A stretch of DNA of 64,000 nt from positions 57,784 to 121,783 of the forward strand of contig JAEXFD010000040.1 of the NCBI GenBank assembly GCA_023400405.1. The letters are read 5' to 3'. Shown in pieces: positions 35,320 through 44,977 of this stretch. Numbering within the stretch: the stretch's first letter is position 1; each line of letters starts with the position of its first letter. Made by a program: the position numbers and the translations under genes. This DNA comes from Pseudomonadota bacterium (lineage in GTDB: Bacteria; Pseudomonadota; Alphaproteobacteria; Sphingomonadales; Sphingomonadaceae). The notes under the pieces are model-generated. The model searched no databases. It worked only from the letters and a program-made list of their open reading frames with translations, and had not been told where the DNA came from.

Positions 35320-35979
35320 ATGAACTTCTTTCGCTTTTTGACGCCCGTGCTGCCGGCGCTTCTCGCTTTGGCCGGCGCGGCGGTGCCGGCCCATGCCTCG
35401 GGCGATCCGGCCATGGATGCCGCCGTGCTGCGCATCAACAATGGCTGGGCGCATATCCGCTACGAAATCCATGACAAGAACGCCCAGTTCAACCAGCTGG
35501 TCGCGCTCGAAGCCGCGGCCGCCAAGGTCGTCGCGCAATATCCGGGCAAGGCCGAACCGCTGCTCTGGGAAGGCATCGTCGTGAGCGAGGAAGCGGCGCG
35601 GGCGAGCACGTTCCGCCAGCTCGGGCTGGCCAGCCGCGCGCGCGACATCCTCGCCAAGGCCTATGCGATCAATCCCAATGTCGCCGATGGCGGCGCCGCG
35701 ATGAGCCTGGGCGTGCTTTATTACAAGGTGCCCGGCTGGCCGATCGGCTTCGGCAGCACGTCCAAGGCGCGCGGCTATTTCCAGCAGGCGCTGCGGCTGG
35801 ATGGCAAGGGGCTCGACAACAACTTCTTCTATGGCGACTTCCTGGCTTCGGAAGGCGACAAGGCCAATGCGCGGCTATACCTGCGCAAGGCGCTGGCCGC
35901 GCCGGCCAATCCTGCCCGCCCGGTCTGGGATGCGGGGCGTCGCGCGGAAGTGCGCGCGCTGCTCGCGAAGCTCGGCTGA
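35320..35979 (+). CDS. Periplasmic TPR-like protein
   Basis: A 219-residue exported protein with a signal peptide (about 1-26, A-H-A-S end) and helical TPR-like repeats; A-R-D-I-L-A-K-A-Y-A-I-N-P-N (about 107-120) and A-R-G-Y-F-Q-Q-A-L-R-L-D near 150 are repeat units. It resembles TatT-type periplasmic TPR proteins. It sits in the run between the SDR and the methyltransferase, so it may help move or bind the pathway product. AAGGA precedes the ATG. The role is inferred from position. Confidence 0.65.
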   Translation: MNFFRFLTPVLPALLALAGAAVPAHASGDPAMDAAVLRINNGWAHIRYEIHDKNAQFNQLVALEAAAAKVVAQYPGKAEPLLWEGIVVSEEAARASTFRQLGLASRARDILAKAYAINPNVADGGAAMSLGVLYYKVPGWPIGFGSTSKARGYFQQALRLDGKGLDNNFFYGDFLASEGDKANARLYLRKALAAPANPARPVWDAGRRAEVRALLAKLG

Positions 35980-35980
35980 A

Positions 35981-36613
35981 ATGCCGGCATCGGCATCGCA
36001 CTGGCTGGGCAGCCAGCTGGCCCGGCCACGGGGGCGGGGCGGCTGGCTGATCGGCCAGGCGATGCGGATCGCCAATCGCGAACCGATCGCCCGCGCCATC
36101 GACGCCCTCGATCTGACGCCGGGCGACGTCGCGCTCGATCTGGGCTGCGGGCCCGGTGCGGGGGTGGCGCGGATGGCGCGTCGGGCAGGGCGAGTGTACG
36201 GGATCGACTCTTCCTCCGCCATGCTGGACATGGCCCGCCGCGCCAACCGGCAGGCCATCGCCAAGGGTACGGTAACGGTCGCGCACGGGAGATTCGAGGC
36301 GATTCCCCTGCCGAACGCGAGCGTCGACAAGCTGCTCGCCGCCAATGTCGCCTATTTCTGGCCGGACTTCGCGCCCATCCTCGCCGAAATCCGCCGCGTC
36401 GTGCGGCCCGGCGGGCGACTGGCGATCTATGTCACCGATCGAGAGACGATGCGCCACTGGCGCTTCGCCGGACCAGAGACGCACCGGCAATTCGACGCTC
36501 CGGGGTTGCGGCATGCGCTGCTGGCGGCCGACGTTCCTGCGAATCGTCTGGCGATCGCCGACGAGACCCTCGCCATGGGCGTCCGGGCGCTGCTCTGCGT
36601 CGTAAATCTTTGA
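35981..36613 (+). CDS. Class I SAM-dependent methyltransferase
   Basis: A 210-residue methyltransferase starting two bases after the preceding stop. Motif I D-L-G-C-G-P-G-A-G (about 49-57), Y-G-I-D near 72 and V-R-P-G-G-R (about 142-147) are typical of UbiE/type-11 methyltransferases. No signal peptide. As the last gene of the hemolysin/adenylase run it is a candidate tailoring enzyme for the same product. Confidence 0.8.
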   Translation: MPASASHWLGSQLARPRGRGGWLIGQAMRIANREPIARAIDALDLTPGDVALDLGCGPGAGVARMARRAGRVYGIDSSSAMLDMARRANRQAIAKGTVTVAHGRFEAIPLPNASVDKLLAANVAYFWPDFAPILAEIRRVVRPGGRLAIYVTDRETMRHWRFAGPETHRQFDAPGLRHALLAADVPANRLAIADETLAMGVRALLCVVNL

Positions 36614-36813
36614 TGCCAGCATAATACGCCCGATGTGCGGGCGGGATGCCCTCATTATGAGACCGACAGGTCGCGGAAACGCGTCAGCGCCGCCCGGGCA
36701 TGGGCTGTGAATTTAATGCCCGATTGTCACAAAAAATGCACGAACACCCCATAGTGGCGCTTTCGCGGCACGGAGCCACCGTGTCGGGACTTCGATCACC
36801 ATTGGGGGTTAAG

Positions 36814-39800
36814 ATGCTCCGCGATACGCGACTTTCGTCGCGCGCAGCCTTGCGCGCGCTATTGATGCTCGGCTCGACGGCTTCGGCCGTCGCCTTTGCC
36901 ATGCCGTTCGCCCATGCCCAGGATTATACGAACATCGCGGCTTTGGGCCGGGTGACGGCGGAGGACGGCACGCCGATTGCCGGGGCGGAGGTGAAGATCA
37001 CCTCGTCGGATCGGGGTGTCAGCCGCACGGCCGTAACCGATGGCAGCGGCGCCTATGTCTTCCCGCAGCTTTCCCCGGGCAATTACGACTTCACGGTAAG
37101 CGCCGAGGGCTATGCGACCTATACCGAGCGCGCGATCGCGCTGACCCGCGAGACCGGCGGCGCCAACAGCTTCCGCCTCGGGCCGCCGGCGTCGAGCAGC
37201 GACATCGTCGTGACCGGCTCGCGCCGCCGCGTCGCCGACTTTCAGGACACGACCGTCGGCAGCAGCATCAACCTGGCCTCGCTCACCCAGCGTGTGCCGA
37301 TCGGCCGCTCGCTGCGCGACGTGATGCTGCTGACCCCGGGCACCGTGCAGGGGAGTTCGCCCTCGAACGGCGGCTTTGCCAACCAGGTGTCGATCGCCGG
37401 CGCGGCCTTCACCGAGAACGCCTTCTATATCAACGGCCTGAACGTCACCGACTTCGTGTCGGGCGGCCAGCCGACCGAAGTGCCGTTCGACTTTTACGAG
37501 ACCGTCGAAGTGAAGACCGGCGGCGCACCCGCCGAGTTCGGCCGGGCGACCGGCGGCTATGTCGTCGCCACGACCAAATCGGGCTCGAACGAATATCATG
37601 CCAGCGTGACGGGCATCTGGGAGCCGGAGGATCTGCGCAGCACGTCCCCGTCGACGATCAACATCGACAATCGCCATGCAACGGCGAGCCGGCAGGAGCT
37701 GATCTTCCAGGCGAGCGGCCCGATCATCAAGGATCATCTGTTCGTCTACGGCCTCTACAATTTCCGTGACATCCGGTCGATGACGCCGCAGGCGACCCAG
37801 AACTTCGCCACCAGCGTGACCAACACCAGCCCGTTCTGGGGCGGCAAGGTCGACGGCTACATCACTGGCGATCATCACCTCGAATTCACCTATTTCGACA
37901 CGACCAACGACACCCACACCCGTACTCGATCGTGGGACCTCACCAGCCACACGCTGGGCGGCAAGACCGGCGGCACCGATGGGCGTGCCGGCGGCAAGAA
38001 TTATGTCGGCCGCTACACCGGCACGATCACGCGCTGGCTGACCGTGTCGGGCGCCTATGGCGTCAACAAGCTGCGCTCGGGCAACATGCCGCTCGACGTG
38101 ACCAATCCGCAGGTGACCGATTACCGGGACAGCAATGCGGGTAAGCAGATCGGCCTGAACAAGGTGACCGACGCCTACAGCAAGACCAATGACGAGCGCG
38201 AATTCTATCGCGGCGACGTCGATCTGCAGTTCCACCTGCTCGGCAGCCACCACGTCCGCATCGGCTATGATCACGAGAAGGACACGCAGGTCCAGACCTT
38301 CGAGACGATCGGCGGCGGCGCGTACAAGATCTACAAGGTCGTCGCTGAAAACGCCGCTACCATCGGCCAGCCGGTCGGCACCGAATATTACACCACGCGC
38401 GTCTATGCGCAGAACGGCACCGCGCATGTCCGCAACGAGGCCTTTTACGTCCAGGACCAATGGTCGCTGTTCGATAACCGGCTGCGGCTCGATCTCGGTC
38501 TGCGCAACGACCGGTTCAGCAACCAGGGCGTGAACGGCAAATCCTTCTTCGAATCGGGCAACCAATGGGCGCCGCGCATCGGTGCGTCGTTCGATCCGGC
38601 CGGCGACGGACGCACCAAGATCTTCGGATCCTATGCGAAATATTTTCTGCCGATGGCGGGTGACATCAATCTGAACGTCGCGGGCAGCCTGGTCACCTAT
38701 ACCCGCTACAATCTGTTCGCCGGCGTGAGCGGGGCGGGGAACATTCCGGTCGCCGGCACGCCGCTGCTGACGGTCAAGAACACCACGGCCTGCCCGGATA
38801 CCAAGATCGCCAATTGCGAGGTCTCGGCCGACGGCTCGCCGTTCAACCCGGCGAACCAGATTGCCAGCAACATCAAGGCGCAGTCGGACAATGAGTTCAT
38901 CGTCGGGGCCGAACACCAGTTTGCCGACCATGTCCGCATCGGCGGCTATTTCACGCACCGCCGCCTGCAGAATGTGATCGAGGACATTTCGGTCGATATC
39001 GGCGCCCGCGCTTATTGCATGACCAAGGGCTTCACGGCGGCGCAGTGCCAGGCGTCGTTCCCGGGCGGCCGCCAGTTCGTCATTGCCAATCCGGGCCGCG
39101 ACGTGACCGTGCAGCTCGCGTCGCTGCCCGATGGCTCGACGCCGACGGTGACGCTGAAGGCGGCGGACCTCGGCTATCCCAAGCCGAGCCGCAATTACGA
39201 CGCGATGACTCTCACCTTCGATCGCACCTTCGACCAAGTCTGGAGCCTTTCGGCCTCGTACACGCTGGCGTTCAACAAGGGCAATTACGAGGGCGGCGTC
39301 CGCTCGGAGAACGGCCAGCTCGCGATCAACCGCACCGCGGACTTCGACTCTCCGGGCTTCGTCAACGGCGCCTATGGTTATCTGCCGAGCGATCGGCGGC
39401 ACAACTTCAAGGCTTATGGCAGCTACCGCCTGTCGGAGAATCTGGACCTCGGCGCCAATGCCGTGATCCAGTCGCCGCAGCATTACAGCTGCATCGGCGC
39501 CGTGCCGCTCACCGTCGATCCCTATGCCAACACCTATCACGGTTATGGCTATTATTGTCAGGGCAAGCTGATCCCGCGCGGCACGGCCTTCAATGGCGAC
39601 TGGCGTACCCAGATCGACATGAGCGCGTCGCTCCACCTGCCGCTGCCCTACAGTGTCGATGCGTCGATCCGGGTCGACGTCTTCAACGTGCTGAACAGCA
39701 AGGCCGTGACTTCGTACAACAATTTCGGCGAGAAGGGGGATGGCTCGATCAACTCCGATTATCGCTCGCCGGTCAATTACCAGGCGCCGCGCTCGATGCG

Positions 39801-39825
39801 GCTCACGGCCCGCCTCGGCTTCTGA
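36814..39825 (+). CDS. Oar-like TonB-dependent receptor with carboxypeptidase-regulatory-like domain
   Basis: A 1003-residue outer-membrane receptor. After a signal peptide (about 1-36) comes a CarboxypepD_reg-like beta-sandwich (about 40-125; G-A-Y-V-F-P-Q-L-S-P-G-N-Y near 82-94), a TonB-box-like D-I-V-V-T-G-S (about 130-136), a plug, and a long barrel ending in a terminal Phe. The ATG at 36814 has GGGGG about five bases upstream. This family (OmpA-related/Oar) often handles large ligands such as peptides or polysaccharide fragments. A peptide-type transporter and DeoR regulator follow. Confidence 0.85.
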   Translation: MLRDTRLSSRAALRALLMLGSTASAVAFAMPFAHAQDYTNIAALGRVTAEDGTPIAGAEVKITSSDRGVSRTAVTDGSGAYVFPQLSPGNYDFTVSAEGYATYTERAIALTRETGGANSFRLGPPASSSDIVVTGSRRRVADFQDTTVGSSINLASLTQRVPIGRSLRDVMLLTPGTVQGSSPSNGGFANQVSIAGAAFTENAFYINGLNVTDFVSGGQPTEVPFDFYETVEVKTGGAPAEFGRATGGYVVATTKSGSNEYHASVTGIWEPEDLRSTSPSTINIDNRHATASRQELIFQASGPIIKDHLFVYGLYNFRDIRSMTPQATQNFATSVTNTSPFWGGKVDGYITGDHHLEFTYFDTTNDTHTRTRSWDLTSHTLGGKTGGTDGRAGGKNYVGRYTGTITRWLTVSGAYGVNKLRSGNMPLDVTNPQVTDYRDSNAGKQIGLNKVTDAYSKTNDEREFYRGDVDLQFHLLGSHHVRIGYDHEKDTQVQTFETIGGGAYKIYKVVAENAATIGQPVGTEYYTTRVYAQNGTAHVRNEAFYVQDQWSLFDNRLRLDLGLRNDRFSNQGVNGKSFFESGNQWAPRIGASFDPAGDGRTKIFGSYAKYFLPMAGDINLNVAGSLVTYTRYNLFAGVSGAGNIPVAGTPLLTVKNTTACPDTKIANCEVSADGSPFNPANQIASNIKAQSDNEFIVGAEHQFADHVRIGGYFTHRRLQNVIEDISVDIGARAYCMTKGFTAAQCQASFPGGRQFVIANPGRDVTVQLASLPDGSTPTVTLKAADLGYPKPSRNYDAMTLTFDRTFDQVWSLSASYTLAFNKGNYEGGVRSENGQLAINRTADFDSPGFVNGAYGYLPSDRRHNFKAYGSYRLSENLDLGANAVIQSPQHYSCIGAVPLTVDPYANTYHGYGYYCQGKLIPRGTAFNGDWRTQIDMSASLHLPLPYSVDASIRVDVFNVLNSKAVTSYNNFGEKGDGSINSDYRSPVNYQAPRSMRLTARLGF

Positions 39826-39925
39826 GGCACGTGACCGGGGCCGGTTCGCGCCGGTCCCGGCATTGGCGCTTGCAAAAGCCGGTTCGGGCAGCATGTCTCT
39901 TCCGCGGGCGCCGCGGAGGGCAGCG

Positions 39926-40693
39926 ATGGAGGGGAAGATAGAAAAGCGATCACAGCGGCAGCGCGAGATCATGTCGCGGCTCCGCAGCGGGCGGACCCTG
40001 TCTGTCACCGCGCTGGCCACCGATCTCGCCGTCTCCGACGAGACGATCCGGCGCGAGCTGCGTGCGCTCGAGGACCATGGCGTGATCATCCGCGAACATG
40101 GCGGCGCGCGCATGGCGACGCCGGTGCACGAGGGGCCGCTCCATCAGCGCATGGAGGAGAATGCCGATGCCAAGCTGCGCATCGCCCGCGCGGCCGCCGA
40201 ACGCGTGCCGGACGGCGGGATCGTGTTCATCGATTCGGGCACCACGAGCTGCTTCATTGCGCGCCAGCTGCTCGATCGGCGTTCGCTGACCGTCATCACC
40301 AATTCGCTCAATGTCGCGAGCGACCTTGGCGGCATCAACAACAACCGCCTGTTCCTCGCCGCTGGGCAGATGGATTACGACTATCGCGCCTTCTCCGATC
40401 ACAGCGCCCAGGCCTATGTCCGCGGGTTCACCCCGCATCTGGCGATCCTCTCGGTCGGCGGGATCAGCCTCGATCGCGGCTTGATGGATTTCCATCCGGG
40501 CGAAGCGGAAATGAGCAAGATCGCCTACGCTACGGCGAAGCAGGTGCTGCTCGCCGCCGATGCCTCCAAGTTCGGGCGCTATGCGCTGGTCCAGACGGCG
40601 GCGCTCAGCGAAGTCGACATCCTGGTGACCGACAAGCCGCTCGACGAGGATTTCGCCCGTGCCTTCGCTCACGCCGAAGTCATGATCGCCTGA
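39926..40693 (+). CDS. DeoR-family transcriptional regulator
   Basis: A 255-residue DeoR regulator: N-terminal winged helix (about 8-62; S-D-E-T-I-R-R-E-L near 34-42) and C-terminal sugar-phosphate sensor domain with D-S-G-T-T (about 98-102) and K-F-G-R near 211-214. GGAGGG lies five bases before the ATG. It follows the Oar-like receptor and runs head-on into the transporter gene with a 25-base overlap. It probably controls one or both neighbours in response to a phosphorylated metabolite. Confidence 0.85.
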   Translation: MEGKIEKRSQRQREIMSRLRSGRTLSVTALATDLAVSDETIRRELRALEDHGVIIREHGGARMATPVHEGPLHQRMEENADAKLRIARAAAERVPDGGIVFIDSGTTSCFIARQLLDRRSLTVITNSLNVASDLGGINNNRLFLAAGQMDYDYRAFSDHSAQAYVRGFTPHLAILSVGGISLDRGLMDFHPGEAEMSKIAYATAKQVLLAADASKFGRYALVQTAALSEVDILVTDKPLDEDFARAFAHAEVMIA

Positions 40694-42012
40694 CGCCGGG
40701 CGGCTCGCATCAGCGGGATGCCGGCCGCCAGCATCAGCACGGCTCCCGCGCCGGCAACTCCGGCATGGAGCAGCCAGAAGCTGCCCGCCGCCATGCGTTC
40801 GTAGAAGACGCCGCTGAAGCCGACCCACAGGCTGGCGAAGAAGCCGTGCAGGTAAAAGAGGCCCATCCAGAAGCCGACCAGCCGGCCCGGCGCCACTGCG
40901 GCGATGAGGCTGAGCCCCGAAGGCCAGAGGAACACGATTCCCGTGTCGATCAGCAGCAGATAGCCGAGTGCCCAGGGCAGCGGCAGTGCGGCACCGTCAT
41001 GGGTGAGGGCGCCGATCGCGAGGAGGAGATAGCCTGCCGCGCAGCATAGGCAACCGAGCAGGATCTGCGTCACGGCGCTGATCGCGATGCCGTGCCGCTC
41101 GAGAATGCGCATCGCCAGCTGCGATAGGCCGATCAGCGCCAGGGTGAAGGCGCCGTCCAGCGAGGCGAACCAGGCGACCGGCATCGCCCAGTTGCCCAGC
41201 CGCAGATTCACATGGGTGCGCGACCAGACCAGGAAGACGTTGGTGAGCTGGTCATAGGCCGAATAACAAAGGTACACCGCCGCCAGCGCCACCACGAGCA
41301 GCGCCGTCGTCGCGATGGGCGAAGGGGAAGGCTGGGCCATGGTCGGCGCCGGCACGGCAAGATCGCGCTCGCGGCCGGTGCGCGCATAGACGGGCAGTCC
41401 GATGGCCAGCGCACCGATCGCAGCGCCGATCGCATAGGGCGGCCCAGCCAGGGCTGCCAGCGTGCCGCACACAAGGGGCCCGCAGATGATGCCGGCATTG
41501 AGGAAGCCCAAATACAGCGCATAGCCGCGCCGCCGCTGCGCCTCGTCACGAAACAACAGCCCCACTTGGGCTGAGAGATTGCCCTTCAGCAGCCCGGTGC
41601 CGATCGCGAATGGGGCGAGCCCGAGCAGGAAGCCGCGCTCGTCCAGCATCAGCAGCAGGCCGAACAGCATGAGGGCGCCGCCGCCCAGGACCATCCGGTG
41701 CCGGCTCCCGATCAGGTCGCCGACCAGCCCGCCCAGCGGAATCGACAGGTAGATCAGCGCGTTGGCATAGCCATAGAGCTGCGACGCGAGACCCGTGGTG
41801 GAAACCCGCCCGAACAGCGTCGCGCTCGCCTCGCGGATCGCGGCCGCGCCCAGCACGCGCGACAGGTCGCCGGCGAGCACATGGTCGACCAGCAGCAGCA
41901 CGAGCAGCGACTTCATGCCCGACATGGCGAAGCGCTCCCAGAACTCCATCGCCGCGAGCGCGAGGAAGCGCGCGCTCCAAAGCTTCTGGTCTGTCGCCGT
42001 GCCTGATTCCAT
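40669..42012 (-). CDS. POT/MFS family transporter, peptide-type
   Basis: A 447-residue membrane protein with about 12-14 hydrophobic segments. The first segment holds F-W-E-R-F-A-M-S-G-M-K (about 24-34), the F-x-E-R-F-x-x-x-G-M pattern of proton-dependent oligopeptide transporters; G-D-x-x-G-S-R-H (about 98-105) is the loop 2-3 motif. Likely substrate: di/tripeptides or a related solute, driven by the proton gradient. It is shorter and less canonical than YdgR-type POTs. Its 3' end overlaps the DeoR gene on the other strand. Confidence 0.75.
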   Translation of the reverse strand: MESGTATDQKLWSARFLALAAMEFWERFAMSGMKSLLVLLLVDHVLAGDLSRVLGAAAIREASATLFGRVSTTGLASQLYGYANALIYLSIPLGGLVGDLIGSRHRMVLGGGALMLFGLLLMLDERGFLLGLAPFAIGTGLLKGNLSAQVGLLFRDEAQRRRGYALYLGFLNAGIICGPLVCGTLAALAGPPYAIGAAIGALAIGLPVYARTGRERDLAVPAPTMAQPSPSPIATTALLVVALAAVYLCYSAYDQLTNVFLVWSRTHVNLRLGNWAMPVAWFASLDGAFTLALIGLSQLAMRILERHGIAISAVTQILLGCLCCAAGYLLLAIGALTHDGAALPLPWALGYLLLIDTGIVFLWPSGLSLIAAVAPGRLVGFWMGLFYLHGFFASLWVGFSGVFYERMAAGSFWLLHAGVAGAGAVLMLAAGIPLMRAARRQAIMTSA

Positions 42013-42082
42013 GCGCCCGCCCTTGTCGAGCGTGGGCCCTAGGCGCGGTTCGCAACAGGCAGATGACAGGTCTTGCGCTTGC

Positions 42083-44146
42083 TCAGGCCGGGTGCGGGAA
42101 GGCGGCGGCGGGTTCGCTCACGCCCGGCCGGCCGTTCTCGACATGGCCGGCAAGGCGCAGCCGCGTGCCGCCGGTCGAGGACAGCAGCAGATCGTACCAG
42201 CGATGGTCGGCCAGCGACAGCGGCAGCTCGGCGCGCGCGCCCGGGGCGATCTCGACCTGTGCCCGCATGTCGCTATGGGCACAATGCAGGCTCAGCGAGA
42301 CCGTTTCCGCACCCCGGTTGGCGAGGTGCAGCGTCCCGGCGGTCTCGCCGGGATGCCAGGCGATCATGGGCTCGATCCGGGCTGCGCCCTCCGCGCGAAA
42401 CTCGCGCTGGAAACCGTTCGGCCCGCGGATCACCAGTGCGTGCGGCCGATCGCGTCGGAGCGGCCAGCTTTCCTCCAGCTGGGAGTGCGCCGCCACGGTG
42501 AAATAGCGCCAGCCGGGAAACGCCGTCTCGTCCTGCACCCCAAACACGATCCCTTCGGGCCCGTTATTTTCAAAGCGCAGCGTCAGTCGGGCGTCCGACC
42601 AGATCGGCACCAGATCGAAACGATAGGGCAGTGCCCGCGCCGGGCGCGTCCCGGGTTCCTGCACGGGAACGCCCTTGCTGGCGGCGATCTTGGGCGGCGG
42701 TGCGGTCCGGCAAAGCTGCTCCGTTTCCTCGAAATAGCCCGCGACGGACGGAAGCGCCGCCGCCCAGCGCGTGTCGAGCCGCGCCTTCCGCGGAACGTCG
42801 AAATCGAAAATCGAGGTCAGGTCGCCGCACACCGCGCGGCGCCAGGGCGAGATGTTGGGCTCCGCCACCCCGAAGCGCCTTTCGAGGAAGCGCAGCACCG
42901 ACGTGTGGTCGAACAGCTGCGAATTGACCCAGCCGCCGCGCGTCCAGGGCGAAATCACCAGCATCGGCACGCGGGGTCCCAGGCCGACCGGCTCGCCCTG
43001 ATAGGTCTCGCTGCGCACATCGACGTTGCTTGCCCCATAGCGCGGCGCGATGGCCGGCATCGGCGCCGGGACATGGTCGAAAAACCCGTCATTCTCGTCA
43101 TAATTGAGGATGAACACGGTCTTGGCCCAGACCTTGGGATTGGCCGCCAGCGCCGCCACCAGGCTGGAGATCAGCACTTCGCCGAACGGCACCGGGGCAT
43201 CCGGATGCTCGCTCATCTCCATCATCGGCACGATCCACGAGACCGCCGGCAGACGATCGGCGGCGACATCGGCGGCGAAGGCGGCGATCAGATGCTGCGC
43301 CCGGGTCTTTTCAGGATGTGCGGGGGCGACACCGTCGATCCAGTCGACCATCGCGCGCCCGCGGCGATAGCGCGACGATGCCCGGTCGAGATTGCGGAAT
43401 TCCTGGAAATAGCCGAGCGGATTGTCCGAATAATTGGCGAGTTCCTGATAGACCCGCCACGAGATCCCCGCTTCCTCCAGCCGGCCGGCATAGGTGCGCC
43501 AGGGCAGGCCGGCGCTGGCGTCGTCCTTGGCCATGTCGGCGCCGGGATTGGGATCCGTGCCGCCATTGGTGACGCAATATTCGCCTTCCTGGCCGACGCT
43601 GAGGCCGTTCGTCCCGGTGAAGTGATAGAGCCGATTGGGTCCGGTCGGGCCCTGGAGCGAGCAGTGATAGCTGTCGCAAATGGTGAACTGGTCGGCCAGC
43701 GCGTAATAATAGGGGATGTCCGCGCGCGTGAGGTGGGCCATGGTGAGCGGTCCCTTCTGCTCCGCCCACACGTCCCAGTTGCGCCAGCGCGCCTGGCTGT
43801 CCTTCCAGCTATGATCGAGGCCGGTGAAGCAGCGCGCGTTGCTGGCGGTATAATCGAGCCGGAACGGCCAGGCGATCCGTCCGCCGTCACGATCGGCGCG
43901 GCGCTGCGCCCAGACCGGCCTGCCGCTTGGCAGGGTGACCGGCCGCGGATCGCCGAACCCGCGAACGCCGCGCAGCGTGCCGAAATAATGGTCGAACGAC
44001 CGGTTCTCCTGCATCAGGATCACGACGTGCTCGATGTCCTCGATCGAGCCCCGGCTGGCGGAAGGGACCACGCCGGTTGCGGAGACCTTGTCCACGACGG
44101 CGGCCCCGGACGCGCCGAGGATGAAACTCCTGCGATTGATCCCCAT
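42083..44146 (-). CDS. Tat-exported phospholipase C, phosphocholine-specific type
   Basis: A 687-residue enzyme of the non-haemolytic/haemolytic PLC family (acid phosphatase-like fold). A Tat signal N-R-R-S-F-I-L-G-A (about 4-12) precedes the catalytic domain with M-Q-E-N-R-S-F-D-H-Y-F-G (about 45-56), N-Y-D-E-N-D-G-F-F-D-H near 350 and two C-terminal DUF756-like domains. I chose ATG 44146 over GTG 44158 because the GAGAGG that could serve as ribosome site would lie inside the longer version. It would release phosphate esters from phosphatidylcholine in the envelope or outside, a phosphate and lipid scavenging role. Confidence 0.88.
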   Translation of the reverse strand: MGINRRSFILGASGAAVVDKVSATGVVPSASRGSIEDIEHVVILMQENRSFDHYFGTLRGVRGFGDPRPVTLPSGRPVWAQRRADRDGGRIAWPFRLDYTASNARCFTGLDHSWKDSQARWRNWDVWAEQKGPLTMAHLTRADIPYYYALADQFTICDSYHCSLQGPTGPNRLYHFTGTNGLSVGQEGEYCVTNGGTDPNPGADMAKDDASAGLPWRTYAGRLEEAGISWRVYQELANYSDNPLGYFQEFRNLDRASSRYRRGRAMVDWIDGVAPAHPEKTRAQHLIAAFAADVAADRLPAVSWIVPMMEMSEHPDAPVPFGEVLISSLVAALAANPKVWAKTVFILNYDENDGFFDHVPAPMPAIAPRYGASNVDVRSETYQGEPVGLGPRVPMLVISPWTRGGWVNSQLFDHTSVLRFLERRFGVAEPNISPWRRAVCGDLTSIFDFDVPRKARLDTRWAAALPSVAGYFEETEQLCRTAPPPKIAASKGVPVQEPGTRPARALPYRFDLVPIWSDARLTLRFENNGPEGIVFGVQDETAFPGWRYFTVAAHSQLEESWPLRRDRPHALVIRGPNGFQREFRAEGAARIEPMIAWHPGETAGTLHLANRGAETVSLSLHCAHSDMRAQVEIAPGARAELPLSLADHRWYDLLLSSTGGTRLRLAGHVENGRPGVSEPAAAFPHPA

Positions 44147-44506
44147 GCCGCCTCTCACGTCATTTCGTCCGCACTGCGCGGACAGGGTCGTGCGGGCGTA
44201 GGCTCGCTTTGTGCAAAAGATATGACGAGGAATAGAGATTGGTCAGATTCTGATTGATGCGGTCATAATTTCAACGTGTGTCGCACGGCGCGACAGCCGG
44301 CGTCTCCGTTCGACACGTCAACCTGGAGCTTCGGATCGCGCGACGCCCCGACGACAGCGGCGAGTGCGGAGTTACTAGGGCCCGGATTTCGCGAACGGTC
44401 ATCGCCGAGGGTTGCCGCCCTCATCCTGGTGTTGCGTGTGGCGAAGACGCCGGCCGTAGGTGCCCGCCGAGGAGGACGGGCGCGGCAATAGCCAAAAAAT
44501 GCGAAG
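44147..44506. other. Intergenic region without a convincing gene
   Basis: 360 bases between the phospholipase start and the tRNA gene. The left part is AT-richer (for example around 44250-44275) and probably holds the phospholipase promoter. Open frames here lack ribosome sites or run antisense through the tRNA. I see no RNA element. Confidence 0.5.
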
Positions 44507-44583
44507 TGGCAGGGGCGCTCGGATTCGAACCGAGGGCCTTCGGTTTTGGAGACCGACGCTCTAACCAGCTGAGCTACGCCCCT
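44507..44583 (-). tRNA. tRNA-Trp (anticodon CCA)
   Basis: On the minus strand the sequence folds into a standard cloverleaf: acceptor stem AGGGGCG paired with CGCCCCT, D-arm GCTC...GAGC, anticodon stem TCGGT/ACCGA with loop CTCCAAA (anticodon CCA), and T-loop GTTCGAATC. The discriminator is G and CCA is encoded at 44509-44507. Confidence 0.96.
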
Positions 44584-44630
44584 ATGTGCGCTGCTCCCTA
44601 TTTTCCGCGCGGGGAGATTGCAAGCCCTGC

Positions 44631-44810
44631 TTAGCGGCCGCGGGCGGCAAGTGCGCGATCGACCGCCTGAAGGATCGCATCTAGCCTGTCGGCCTTTTCC
44701 TGATCGCCCGACCGGATCGCGACGACCAGTTCGTCGACGACGAGCTGGGGCGCGCGAATGCCGTGAAGTTCAACAAGTTCGGATGCACGATGCTCGGGAG
44801 ACGACAACAC
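44631..44810 (-). CDS. Small hypothetical protein
   Basis: A short acidic/helical protein of about 59 residues if read from the GTG at 44810, which has AGGGA about nine bases upstream. The C-terminal part reads as two amphipathic helices (A-I-R-S-G-D-Q-E-K-A-D-R-L-D-A region). The frame stays open to 44888 with other possible starts. No family recognised. It lies just downstream of tRNA-Trp on the same strand. Confidence 0.45.
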   Translation of the reverse strand: MLSSPEHRASELVELHGIRAPQLVVDELVVAIRSGDQEKADRLDAILQAVDRALAARGR

Positions 44811-44977
44811 CCAACACGGTCCCTGACAATGATGCGGTGGCGGGAAATCGGCTTCCAGACCGCGTCTGTCCACCGGCCGACTACTCAATTTGACGGAAAA
44901 TCGCCTGCGCCCTCTGACACCATGACGCCAACGCGCTAAGCCTGATCGAAATCAAGAGAGAGCGGATCGCCAGACGC

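Noticed and set aside
36627..36643. Six-base GC hairpin after the methyltransferase, considered as a terminator
   Set aside because: No T-run follows on either strand and the stem is short.
44208..44225. An 18-base AT-rich word also found at 62577-62594 with one mismatch
   Set aside because: Two copies of this length can arise by chance in 64 kb; they are not in the same orientation to genes, and no motif family was recognised.
44278..44634. Open frame of 118 codons on the plus strand
   Set aside because: It runs antisense through tRNA-Trp, which produces a familiar false protein ending; no ribosome site.
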